DNA of 64,000 nt from Stackebrandtia nassauensis DSM 44728 (GTDB lineage: Bacteria; Actinomycetota; Actinomycetes; Mycobacteriales; Micromonosporaceae), in the NCBI RefSeq assembly GCF_000024545.1, contig NC_013947.1:124001-188000 (forward strand), written 5' to 3'. The position numbers were made by a program, and so were the translations under genes. Every line of letters begins with the position of its first letter. Positions within the stretch are counted from its first letter, which is position 1. The notes under the pieces were generated by a model that did not search any database, was not told the origin of the DNA, and saw nothing but the letters and a program-made list of their open reading frames with translations. This document shows, in pieces, positions 23,865-31,874 of this stretch.

Positions 23865-24896
23865 TCAGACGGAGCGCAGCAGCGCCGAGTACAGGGTCAG
23901 GCCGGGGCCGAAGGCGCAGGCGACGGTCTCGGCGGGGCGGTCGGCCAGCACTTCGCGCAGGATCATCAGGATCGTGGCCGAGGAGCAGTTTCCGTGCTGG
24001 CGCAGCACTTCCCGGGACGGGTGCAGGTCTTCGGGTGTCAGTGCCAGGGCTTTCTCGGCGACGTCGAGGATGCGGCGGCCGCCGGGGTGTACCGCCCAGG
24101 CCTCGATGTCGGCGATGTCGAGTTCGTGGCGGTTGAGCAGTCCGGTGACGGTGTCGGGAAGTTGGCGGGCCAGCACCAGCGGGACCCGTGAGGACAGTCC
24201 CATCCGGAAGCCGGTGTCGGTGACGTGCCAGGTCATCGCCTCGGCGTGGCTGGTGTCGGTGCGGGAGGTGACGTCGACGATCTCGGTGCCGCCGGTCGCG
24301 TCGGGCAGCACCACGACGGCCGCGGCGGCGTCGGAGAACAGCGCGTGCGCCACCGCCTGTTCGGTGTCCAAAGGGGCCGGTTGCAGGTGCAGGCTGGTCA
24401 GTTCGACGCACAGCAGCGCGGCGGGACGTCCGCTGACCCGGACGTGGTCGGCGACGGCTCGCAGACCGGGAATCGCCGCGTAGCAACCCATGTGGCCGAT
24501 GACCATGCGCTGGGTGTCGGTCGCGGCGCCCAAGCGGGCGGCCAGCGTGATGTCCAGGCCGGGGGTGGCGTAGCCGGTGCAGGACACGACGGTCAGCAGG
24601 CCCAGGTCGCGGGCGCTGAGCCCGGCGTTGTCGAGGGCCTGGGCCAGCGCGGACTCGCCCAGCGACAGGGATTCGGTCTCGTAGCGGGCCATGCGCTGGC
24701 CGGTGGTCCAGCGGGAGATGTCCTCGGTGAGGGGGTTGATGACGCCGTGCCGGGTGTCGACCCCGGCGTTGTGGAAGATCTTCTTGGCGCGTTCGGAGCC
24801 GTCGGTGTGGGAGACGAAGAAGTCGTTCCACAGGGCTGTCTGTTCGAAGGTTGGCGGGGTGGCGACGCCGAATCCGGCGATAACTGCGTTGACCAT
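23865..24896 (-). CDS. Type III polyketide synthase (chalcone/stilbene synthase fold)
   Basis: 343 residues. The catalytic triad is visible as Cys138 (GHMGCYAAIPG), His270 (AWAVHPGGRRILD) and Asn303 (HGNCSSAT). The C-terminal GPGLTLYSALL loop is also typical. It extends an acyl-CoA starter with malonyl-CoA to make alkylresorcinols, pyrones or similar phenolics. The length is close to that of bacterial type III enzymes. It is third in a minus-strand run behind a methyltransferase and an acyl-CoA dehydrogenase, with a UbiA gene divergent from them, which suggests a tailored, perhaps prenylated, phenolic lipid. Confidence 0.9.
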   Translation of the reverse strand: MVNAVIAGFGVATPPTFEQTALWNDFFVSHTDGSERAKKIFHNAGVDTRHGVINPLTEDISRWTTGQRMARYETESLSLGESALAQALDNAGLSARDLGLLTVVSCTGYATPGLDITLAARLGAATDTQRMVIGHMGCYAAIPGLRAVADHVRVSGRPAALLCVELTSLHLQPAPLDTEQAVAHALFSDAAAAVVVLPDATGGTEIVDVTSRTDTSHAEAMTWHVTDTGFRMGLSSRVPLVLARQLPDTVTGLLNRHELDIADIEAWAVHPGGRRILDVAEKALALTPEDLHPSREVLRQHGNCSSATILMILREVLADRPAETVACAFGPGLTLYSALLRSV

Positions 24897-24953
24897 GGGG
24901 GCTCCGTGTCCGTGTGAGGGGAGGTTCGGGGTGTCACGGCGAGGACCTGGGGT

Positions 24954-26102
24954 TCACCATCGTGGTCCGGCCACGGTGTCGGCGTAGGGGTCACCGCCCA
25001 GCGCCGCGACGGCGAGCCAGTCGGCGCACACGTCGGAGGTCGCCGGTTGCATCGCGCCGCAGCGGGCGTCGCGGAACAGCCGCTCCAGCGGGTTGCCGCG
25101 CCGGATCGACGACGCCCCGCAGGCTTCCATCATGGACGCCGTCACCTCGGCGGCGGTGTCTCCGGCCAGCAGTTTGGCCCGCCAGACCCAGGTCGGGGCC
25201 TGTGGATCGCCCGCGTCGACGCGGCGGGCGGCCTCGGCGACGGTGGCCCAGGCGGCGGCGACGGCCGCGTCGGCCCGGCCGAGCCTGGCCCGTACCGAGG
25301 CCACATCGGACAGTTTTCGTTCGTTGATCTGCTTGGCGGCCAGGTCGACGGCGGCCCGGGCGACGCCGACGTAGACCGCGGCGTAGCTGGCGACCATCCA
25401 GTGTGGTGCGAGCTGTGCGGCCAGCAGAGTGACGCCCTCGACGCCGCCCAGCAGTCGCGCGGCGGGCACGTGCACGTCCAGCCGCAGGTCGTGGCTGGTG
25501 GTGGCGCGCATGCCCATCGTGTCCCACACCGGGTCGATCGTGACGCCCTCACCGGCCGGAACCAGGAACTGCGAGATGACGTCGGGTTTGTCGGCGTGTT
25601 TGGCGGCCACCAGGTAGGCGTCGGCGTTGCCGGCGCCCGAGACGAAGGACTTCAGTCCCGTGACGCGGAAACCGTCGCCCTCGGGGACATAGGTCGTGGA
25701 CATCTTGGACAGCCGGGAGCCGGAGCCGCGTTCGCTCATCGCCACCGAGTACAGGCTGCCGGACGCGGCGGCGGCCAGCACCTCCTCGCGCTGCGCGAAG
25801 AACTCGGCGCCCGCGCCCAGTTCCTCGGCCAGTTCCTTGGGGGTCTGGGCCAGGGCCCCGGTGACGCTGGCGTGCATGTTGAACACCAGCCCGGTGGCGC
25901 CGTTGCCCCGTCCCAGCTGGAAGGCGACCTCGACGTATTCACTGAACGACGCGCCGCGGCCGCCGAGTTCCTTGGGCACCATGAGACCCATCAGGCCGCG
26001 CTGCCGCAGCTGCCGGAAGTCCTCCGCCGGGAACGAGCCCTCCTCGTCGTGAACGCGGGCGCGGTCACGCATCCCGGCGACCATGCGCCGAACCGTGAGC
26101 AT
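24954..26102 (-). CDS. Acyl-CoA dehydrogenase-family flavoprotein
   Basis: 382 residues. Domains follow the family order: helical N-terminus (LRQRGLMGLMVPKELGG), the beta middle (AMSERGSGSRLSKMSTTY), and a four-helix C-terminal bundle ending with a RLFRDARCGAMQPATSD element. The start was set at the ATG that follows GGGGAG, inside the 3' end of the methyltransferase gene (38-bp overlap). It may oxidise the acyl starter or act as a flavin-dependent oxygenase, as relatives in biosynthetic clusters do. Its place between methyltransferase and type III PKS genes favours a biosynthetic role. Confidence 0.82.
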   Translation of the reverse strand: MLTVRRMVAGMRDRARVHDEEGSFPAEDFRQLRQRGLMGLMVPKELGGRGASFSEYVEVAFQLGRGNGATGLVFNMHASVTGALAQTPKELAEELGAGAEFFAQREEVLAAAASGSLYSVAMSERGSGSRLSKMSTTYVPEGDGFRVTGLKSFVSGAGNADAYLVAAKHADKPDVISQFLVPAGEGVTIDPVWDTMGMRATTSHDLRLDVHVPAARLLGGVEGVTLLAAQLAPHWMVASYAAVYVGVARAAVDLAAKQINERKLSDVASVRARLGRADAAVAAAWATVAEAARRVDAGDPQAPTWVWRAKLLAGDTAAEVTASMMEACGASSIRRGNPLERLFRDARCGAMQPATSDVCADWLAVAALGGDPYADTVAGPRW

Positions 26103-26787
26103 GCTTGACTCCCCTTCCGGCATACAGGATGGACTTCGAACGGGTCGTGATCATGGGCACCTCGCCGCGACGGCGAACCAGCCAGCGCACCAGCGACAGG
26201 GCGGCCGGGCGCAGGCCCCACAACTCCAGTGTGACGCCGAATCCCGCGCACTCGCTGAGGAGAGCCTGAGGTGGAACGAACAGCGCCGGGTCGTGGATGC
26301 CCGGTGGCGGCCCGCCGGGCATGCGTTCGGCCAGCGTGACGGCCACGAACCGGCACAGCCACGTGTCGGCGAGGGTGTCGACGACGAGGGTGCCGCCGGG
26401 GCGCAGGATCCGGCACGCCTCGGCGACGGCCGCGCGCCAGTCGGGCACGTGCTCGAGGATCTCGCCCGCCACGACGACGTCGGCGGACTCGTCGGCCACC
26501 GGCAGCCGCAGCGCGTCGCCCCGCACGGCGGCCAGGCCGTGGTCGGCGGCCAGCCGCAGGTTCGGCTGCCGCAGGTCGATCCCGATGTGCCGGTAGCCGC
26601 TGACGTGTTTCGTGTTGAGGCCGCCGCCGCAGCCGATGTCGACCAGGACGGCGTCGGCGCGAGCCGGTTCCGGGATCAGGGCGCACCGCGACTTCGCCAG
26701 CCAGTGCAGCATGGCGAAGGCGCCGTTGGGCTTCCACCATTCCTCGGCCAGCTCGTCATATTGACGGGGATCGTTGCGATTCACCAT
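26065..26787 (-). CDS. UbiG-like SAM-dependent methyltransferase
   Basis: 240 residues. The opening PRQYDELAEEWW is typical of UbiG-type O-methyltransferases. SAM motif I reads VLVDIGCGGG (about 48-57). An ILEHVPDW motif and RILRPGGTLV follow. It probably methylates a phenol or a ring carbon of the product of the adjacent type III PKS. Its start is only 20 bp from the start of the divergent UbiA gene, so the two promoters must overlap each other's 5' ends. Confidence 0.85.
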   Translation of the reverse strand: MVNRNDPRQYDELAEEWWKPNGAFAMLHWLAKSRCALIPEPARADAVLVDIGCGGGLNTKHVSGYRHIGIDLRQPNLRLAADHGLAAVRGDALRLPVADESADVVVAGEILEHVPDWRAAVAEACRILRPGGTLVVDTLADTWLCRFVAVTLAERMPGGPPPGIHDPALFVPPQALLSECAGFGVTLELWGLRPAALSLVRWLVRRRGEVPMITTRSKSILYAGRGVKHAHGSAHGRRDA

Positions 26788-26807
26788 TGGGTGCGAGACT
26801 AGCCGTC

Positions 26808-27584
26808 GTGAAGCCGCCCGCGCTGATTCGCGCCTGCCACCCCGGTCCCTCGATGACGGTGACCCTGGTGGGCGCCGGGCTGGCGGCGGCGTCCGGACGG
26901 GACGCGGTGTCGGTCGCGTCCGTGTTCGTCGCCGTCCTGTTGGGACAGCTGTCGATCGGTTGGAGCAACGACGCCCTCGACGCGGCCCGCGACACCGAGA
27001 CCGGACGGCCCGACAAACCCGTCGCCGCCGGTGAGGTCTCCCGGCGGCTGCTGTTCTGGCTGGCGGGCGCGGCGGTGGTCGGCTCCGCCGCCGCGTCGCT
27101 GTACGTCGGCTGGCAGGGGTCGCTGCACATCCTCGCGGTGGCCAGCGCCTGGTCGTACAACCATCCGCTGAAGCGCACGCCGCTGTCGGTGCTGCCGTTC
27201 GCGGTGTCGTTCGGGCTGCTGGTCGGCTACGCCGACGCCGATCCCCGGCCCGGGATGATCGCCGCCGGAGCGCTGTTGGGCGCGGCGGCGCACTTCGCCA
27301 ACGTGCTGCCCGATCTGGACGACGACGCCCGGACCGGGGTACGGGGACTGCCGCACCGGCTGGGCGCCCGCGGCAGTCAACTGGTCGCGGCGACGCTGCT
27401 GGCGGCCTCGGGTGTGATCGCCGGACTCCATATCGTCAACGTCGCCGGGATCGCGGTCATGGCGCTGTCGGCGGTATTCGCGATCGTGGTGCTGGTTTCG
27501 CGACCGGGCCGGACGGTGTTCCGCGTGGTCATGGCGGCGGCGATTGTGGACGTCGTGGCACTGCTGGCGGCGGTGGCGACCTGA
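26808..27584 (+). CDS. UbiA-family prenyltransferase
   Basis: 258 residues with about eight membrane helices. The first aspartate-rich motif is NDALDAARDTE (Asn54, Asp55, Asp58, Asp62) followed by GRPDKPVAAG. The second is DLDDDARTG. These bind the prenyl diphosphate through magnesium, and the enzyme attaches an isoprenoid to an aromatic acceptor. GTG 26808 was chosen; a TTG seven codons upstream is in frame. There is no clear ribosome site, so the message may be leaderless. It is divergent from the methyltransferase-PKS run, suggesting a meroterpenoid or a menaquinone-like product. Confidence 0.87.
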   Translation: MKPPALIRACHPGPSMTVTLVGAGLAAASGRDAVSVASVFVAVLLGQLSIGWSNDALDAARDTETGRPDKPVAAGEVSRRLLFWLAGAAVVGSAAASLYVGWQGSLHILAVASAWSYNHPLKRTPLSVLPFAVSFGLLVGYADADPRPGMIAAGALLGAAAHFANVLPDLDDDARTGVRGLPHRLGARGSQLVAATLLAASGVIAGLHIVNVAGIAVMALSAVFAIVVLVSRPGRTVFRVVMAAAIVDVVALLAAVAT

Positions 27585-27690
27585 GCGGTATTTCGGCGAA
27601 GCGCGCTTCGGTGGCGGGTCGCGCATGTCACGTCCGATGCGGAGTTTAGTCTGTGGAGCGCATGTTCGGTGTGAAGGAAGGACGAATCAG

Positions 27691-28461
27691 GTGCCACACG
27701 CCATTCCGTCGAAGCCGCTGACCCGCGCGGCGCTCGGTGTCGCCCTAGCGGCGGCCTCGGCCTTCGCGCTGACCGGCTGCGGGGCCGGACAGGTCACCCA
27801 GACGCAGGACATGGTCGCGGCCGTGCCTGGCACCAGCGCCACCATCTCGAAGCCGAGCGAGGGCATCAAGATCGCGCTGCGCGACGCCTACATCGAGTTC
27901 GCCGAGGACGGCTACGCCGCCGGCGAGGCGGCGCCGCTGTCGATCCGGATCTTCAACTCCGGCAAGAAGTCCGACACCCTCACCAAGGTGGAGTTCCCCG
28001 ACTCCGAGGCGGCGGGCGTGACGGTCGCCGGTGAGAGCTCCGGTGACGCGAGCGAGTCGCCCTCGGACAGCGAATCCCCGTCCGGAGACACCTCGCCGTC
28101 CGGCGACGAATCCCCGTCCGGCGACGAATCCCCCTCCGGCGACGAGTCCCCGTCGGGTGACTCCAGCGCATCGCCCTCGGGCGACGAGTCCCCGTCCGGC
28201 AGCGAATCGCCCAGCGAGACCGCCAGCTCGAAGGTCGACCTGAAGCTGCCGGTGAACGGCAAACTGCTGCTGGCCCCCGACGGCGACCAGTACCTGGAAC
28301 TGACCGGCCTGAAGCAGGAACTCAACGCCGGTGACGTCGTCACCATCACCTTCGTCTTCGCCGAGGCCGGTGAGGTCGAGATGGACATCCCGGTCGCGCC
28401 GCCCGCCGAGGCCGCCGAACGCGAAGAACCCTCCGAACACGGCGGCGAAGAAGGCCACTGA
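27691..28461 (+). CDS. LpqE-like lipoprotein with SPSGDE repeats
   Basis: 256 residues, GTG start after GAAGGAAGG. A lipobox LTG-Cys ends the signal. The mature protein is a two-part beta domain of the PCuAC/LpqE kind (IKIALRDAYIEF, then LLLAPDGDQYLELTGL). It is split by an acidic low-complexity insert with about six copies of SPSGDE or close variants (28065-28220). It ends in an acidic, His-containing tail (SEHGGEEGH) that could bind metal. In mycobacteria lpqE lies between carD and radA; here it is directly before radA, supporting the assignment. Confidence 0.75.
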   Translation: MPHAIPSKPLTRAALGVALAAASAFALTGCGAGQVTQTQDMVAAVPGTSATISKPSEGIKIALRDAYIEFAEDGYAAGEAAPLSIRIFNSGKKSDTLTKVEFPDSEAAGVTVAGESSGDASESPSDSESPSGDTSPSGDESPSGDESPSGDESPSGDSSASPSGDESPSGSESPSETASSKVDLKLPVNGKLLLAPDGDQYLELTGLKQELNAGDVVTITFVFAEAGEVEMDIPVAPPAEAAEREEPSEHGGEEGH

Positions 28462-28490
28462 TAGTCACACCCGGCGCGTAGGTTCGCCAC

Positions 28491-29888
28491 ATGGCCAAAT
28501 CGCCCAAGACCGTCTACGCGTGTTCCGGTTGTGGGCACTCGGTGCCCAAATGGGTCGGCAAGTGTCCCGACTGCGGTGAATGGGGCACCATGGAGGCCGC
28601 GGTCGCCATGTCCGGTCCCGCCGCCGCGCCCCGACGCGCCGCCACCGCCCGTCCGGCGATTCCGGCGCAGTCGATCGCGCAGGTCAGCGCGAAACAGGCC
28701 CAGGCCAAATCCACGGGCGTCGACGAGTTCGACCGGGTGCTGGGCGGCGGCCTGGTTCCCGGCGGCGTGGTGCTGATCGCGGGCGAACCCGGCGTCGGAA
28801 AGTCCACTTTGCTGCTCGACGTGGCGCACCGGTACGCGGCGGCCGGACACGGCCGCACCCTGGTCGCCACCGGTGAGGAATCGGCGGCCCAGGTCCGGCT
28901 GCGGGCCGACCGCATCGGCGCGCTGCACCCGGATCTGATGCTGGCGGCCGAAACCGACCTGGCCTCGGTGCTGGGCCACATCGACGACGTCAAGCCGGGC
29001 CTGCTCATCCTGGACTCGGTGCAGACGGTCACCACCAGCGACGTGGACGGCGTCCCCGGCGGCGTCACCCAGGTGCGGGCGGTGGCGGCGGGCCTGATCT
29101 CGGTGGCCAAGGAACGCGGCATCACCACCATCCTGGTAGGACACGTCACCAAGGACGGCAACATCGCCGGGCCCCGGGTACTGGAGCACCTCGTCGACAC
29201 GGTCGTCCACTTCGAAGGCGACCGGCACTCCACACTGCGGCTGCTGCGCGGCGTCAAGAACCGCTTCGGGCCGGCCGACGAGGTCGGCTGCTTCGACATG
29301 ACCGAGGACGGCATCGTCGGCCTGACCGACCCGGCCGGGCTGTTCCTGGCCGAGTCCCCGGACGAGCCGGTACCGGGCACCTGCGTCACCGTCACGATGG
29401 AGGGCCGCCGGGCGATGCTGGTGGAGGTCCAGGCCCTGGTCGGCGGCAGCGCCAAGGACGGCACCATCCCGCGCCGCACCGTGTCCGGTCTGGACTACGC
29501 CCGGCTCAACATGGCGCTGGCGGTGCTGCACCAGCGCGGCCACGTCAAGTGCCTCGACCGCGAGGTCTACGCGGCCACCGTCGGCGGCATGAAGGTCATG
29601 GAACCGGCCGCCGACATGGCGATCATCCTGGCGGTGGCCTCGTCGGTGTCGGGTGCGCCGGTCTCGGCCGACATCGTCGCGATCGGCGAAGCCGGACTGA
29701 CCGGCGCGATCCGTCGCGTCACCGGCGTGCCGCGTCGCCTCGCCGAGGCCGCCCGCCTCGGTTTCCGCCACGCCCTGGTCCCACCCGGCTGCGCCGAGGG
29801 TGCGCCGAAGAACATGACGGTCACCGAGGTGAGCACGATCGCCGAGGCCACCCGCATCGCCGCCCAGCGCTGGGCGGCCCGGGCCTAG
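28491..29888 (+). CDS. radA: DNA repair protein RadA/Sms
   Basis: 465 residues. The N-terminal zinc finger has Cys11, Cys14, Cys25 and Cys28. The RecA-like core has Walker A GEPGVGKST (98-106) and the RadA-specific KNRFG motif (256-260). The C-terminal Lon-protease-like domain has lost the protease serine. RadA drives branch migration of recombination intermediates. It starts 29 bp after the LpqE-like gene and ends in a hairpin. Confidence 0.95.
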   Translation: MAKSPKTVYACSGCGHSVPKWVGKCPDCGEWGTMEAAVAMSGPAAAPRRAATARPAIPAQSIAQVSAKQAQAKSTGVDEFDRVLGGGLVPGGVVLIAGEPGVGKSTLLLDVAHRYAAAGHGRTLVATGEESAAQVRLRADRIGALHPDLMLAAETDLASVLGHIDDVKPGLLILDSVQTVTTSDVDGVPGGVTQVRAVAAGLISVAKERGITTILVGHVTKDGNIAGPRVLEHLVDTVVHFEGDRHSTLRLLRGVKNRFGPADEVGCFDMTEDGIVGLTDPAGLFLAESPDEPVPGTCVTVTMEGRRAMLVEVQALVGGSAKDGTIPRRTVSGLDYARLNMALAVLHQRGHVKCLDREVYAATVGGMKVMEPAADMAIILAVASSVSGAPVSADIVAIGEAGLTGAIRRVTGVPRRLAEAARLGFRHALVPPGCAEGAPKNMTVTEVSTIAEATRIAAQRWAARA

Positions 29889-29916
29889 ACCTCGCGGGCC
29901 GCCGCGGGGCGAGGTC
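29888..29916. terminator. Hairpin between radA and the convergent hydrolase
   Basis: An 8-bp perfect stem (gacctcgc 29888-29895 with 29909-29916) around a GC-rich inner loop that can pair further. It fills exactly the space between the two convergent stop codons and may serve both. Confidence 0.6.
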
Positions 29917-31101
29917 CTATTTCGCGCCGAGGATGTGCTTCGTGATGATCTTGTTGACCTCGGGGACCGTGCTGGGATCGCGGTTGGTGAGGATGACCGT
30001 GACCCAGTCGGAGTCGGGGTAGATGTCGATGCTCGTGGACGGCCCGGCTTGGCTGCCGCCGGAGAAGCCGTGGACCCGCTGGTCGCCGATCAGGCTTGAG
30101 AAGGTGCCGTAACCCAGGAAGCCGGTCATGCGGGGCTTGTCGGGGTCCGGTGGCGGCTCCTTGCCACCACCGCCCACCGGCAGCTTCGGGGTCAACATGA
30201 TGTGGGTGAACTGCCGGGACAGCAGCTCGGCGTCCAGCAGGGCGTTGGCGAACCGGTTCATGTCGCCGACGGTGGCGAAGGAATTGCCCGCGGGCAGTCC
30301 GATGTAGGCCTGCTCGTCGACCCGGTCGACCCATTCGCCGGTCTCGTCGTCCTTGAAGTACGGGTGTGCGAGCTTTGGATCCTTCTGCCACTGCGGTCTG
30401 GTGTAGAAGTCGCTGGCCCGCATCCTGGCTGGTTCGAAGACGTTGTCTCGCACGTAGTCGAAGTAGCTCTGCTTGGACACGGCCGCGATGATGCCGCCCA
30501 GGACGCAGTAGGCGGCGTTGCTGTACTGCCATCCGGCTCCGGGCGGGAACCTGAGCTTGTCCTCGCGGATGAAGTCCAGCGTGCCGTTCATGACCTCGTC
30601 GGGGGTGTCCCACTTCCGGGAGGCTTCCTCGTAACCGGGCAGGTCGTGGAAGTCACCCAGCCCGGAGGTGTGCAGCAGCAGGTGATGGATGGTCACCTTC
30701 TCCGCGACCTCGTCGGAGAAGCCGTCGATGTACTTCCCGATGGGTTCGGCGTATCTGACCTTGTCGTCCTGGACCAGTTTGTTGATGGCCACGGCCGTGA
30801 ACATCTTGGTCACCGAGGCGAGTTTGAACCGGGTGTCGGTCTCGTTGCGGACCCCGGCCTTGGCGTCGGCCATGCCGTAGGCGCGGGAAAGCACCTTGCG
30901 TCGTTTGTGGGTCAGCAGGAAAGCACCCGAGAACTTGCCCTCGGCCGCCAGCTTCTTGACGTACCGGTCCAGTTCGCCGCCGGGTTTGAGGCCGTCGGGA
31001 ACCTTGCTGTCGGCCTCGGCGATTCCGCTCGACGCCACCGTTATCCCGGCGGCGACGGTCGCCGCGCCCGCCAGTCCCAGCACCGTTCGACGAGATGCCA
31101 T
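29917..31101 (-). CDS. Exported serine hydrolase, beta-lactamase class C / DD-peptidase fold
   Basis: 394 residues. A twin-arginine signal (ASRRTVLGLAGAATVAAG) ends near residue 30. The SxxK motif is SVTK (Ser96, Lys99), the YxN motif is YSN (193-195), and an HGFSGG box near residue 355 stands for the KTG element. Such proteins act on peptidoglycan peptides, esters or D-amino acid amides. True beta-lactamase activity is possible but not shown. It is divergent from the two-component system at 31218, which could control it. Confidence 0.83.
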   Translation of the reverse strand: MASRRTVLGLAGAATVAAGITVASSGIAEADSKVPDGLKPGGELDRYVKKLAAEGKFSGAFLLTHKRRKVLSRAYGMADAKAGVRNETDTRFKLASVTKMFTAVAINKLVQDDKVRYAEPIGKYIDGFSDEVAEKVTIHHLLLHTSGLGDFHDLPGYEEASRKWDTPDEVMNGTLDFIREDKLRFPPGAGWQYSNAAYCVLGGIIAAVSKQSYFDYVRDNVFEPARMRASDFYTRPQWQKDPKLAHPYFKDDETGEWVDRVDEQAYIGLPAGNSFATVGDMNRFANALLDAELLSRQFTHIMLTPKLPVGGGGKEPPPDPDKPRMTGFLGYGTFSSLIGDQRVHGFSGGSQAGPSTSIDIYPDSDWVTVILTNRDPSTVPEVNKIITKHILGAK

Positions 31102-31217
31102 ATCAAGTCACCCTTCTGTTGGGGATGTGACGTGATCACTTGTACTGGTGGCGGCCGATCGGAAACCGATCGTCGGACCATATGAAAACCATCGGTGTCC
31201 TCGGTGATACTGGGCCG

Positions 31218-31874
31218 ATGCGGGTGCTGCTGGTTGAGGACGAGGAGCCGCTGGCCGGATACATCGCGGTCGGGCTTCGCAAACACGGACTCGCCGTCGA
31301 CGTGGCCCATGATGGACAAACGGCGTTGGACAAATGCGACTTCACCCCGTACGACGTGGTGGTGCTGGACCGGGACCTGCCGGTGGTGCACGGGGACACG
31401 GTGTGCCAGCGGCTCGCGGCCCAGGGCACGGCCAGGGTGCTCATGCTGACCGCCTCGGGCACCGTCGAGGACCGGGTCGACGGGCTGTCCCTGGGCGCCG
31501 ACGACTATCTGGGCAAACCGTTCGCGTTCTCCGAACTGATCGCCCGGGTGCGGGCGCTGGCGCGGCGTAGTGCCCCGGCCCGGCCGCCGTTGCTGCGCGC
31601 CGCCGACGTCGTGTGTGATCCGGCCCGCCGTACCGTCGAACGCGCCGGACGTCCGATTCACCTGACCCCCAAGGAGTTCGGGGTCTTGGAGCAGCTGTTG
31701 GCGGCGGGCGGCGACGTGGTCAGCGCGGAGACCCTGCTCGACAAGGTGTGGGACGAACACGCCGACCCGTTCTCCAACGCGCCCCGCATCACGGTCGGCA
31801 CCTTGCGCCGCAAGCTGGGCGAGCCGCCGCTGATCCAGACCGTCACCGGCGCCGGTTACCGGGTCGTGCCGTGA
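31218..31874 (+). CDS. OmpR-family response regulator
   Basis: 218 residues. The receiver domain has acidic residues in VEDEE, phospho-acceptor Asp51 (VVVLDRDLP) and Lys in LGKPF. The C-terminal winged helix includes HLTPKEFGVLEQLL and RKLGEPPLIQTVTGAGYRV. The start is ATG 31218, where the receiver begins. The next gene, its sensor kinase, starts at the GTGA overlap with the stop codon. Targets may include the divergent hydrolase gene. Confidence 0.92.
   Translation: MRVLLVEDEEPLAGYIAVGLRKHGLAVDVAHDGQTALDKCDFTPYDVVVLDRDLPVVHGDTVCQRLAAQGTARVLMLTASGTVEDRVDGLSLGADDYLGKPFAFSELIARVRALARRSAPARPPLLRAADVVCDPARRTVERAGRPIHLTPKEFGVLEQLLAAGGDVVSAETLLDKVWDEHADPFSNAPRITVGTLRRKLGEPPLIQTVTGAGYRVVP

Noticed and set aside
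22160-24136. 658-codon open frame on the plus strand
   Set aside because: Antisense to the secreted protein and PKS genes, without domains; both real genes have clear motifs.
28065-28220. CRISPR-like direct repeats
   Set aside because: The repeats are 18-base coding units for SPSGDE inside a lipoprotein, with no spacers and no cas genes.
27912-29771. 619-codon open frame on the minus strand
   Set aside because: Antisense to the lpqE-like and radA genes; composition is that of a shadow frame.
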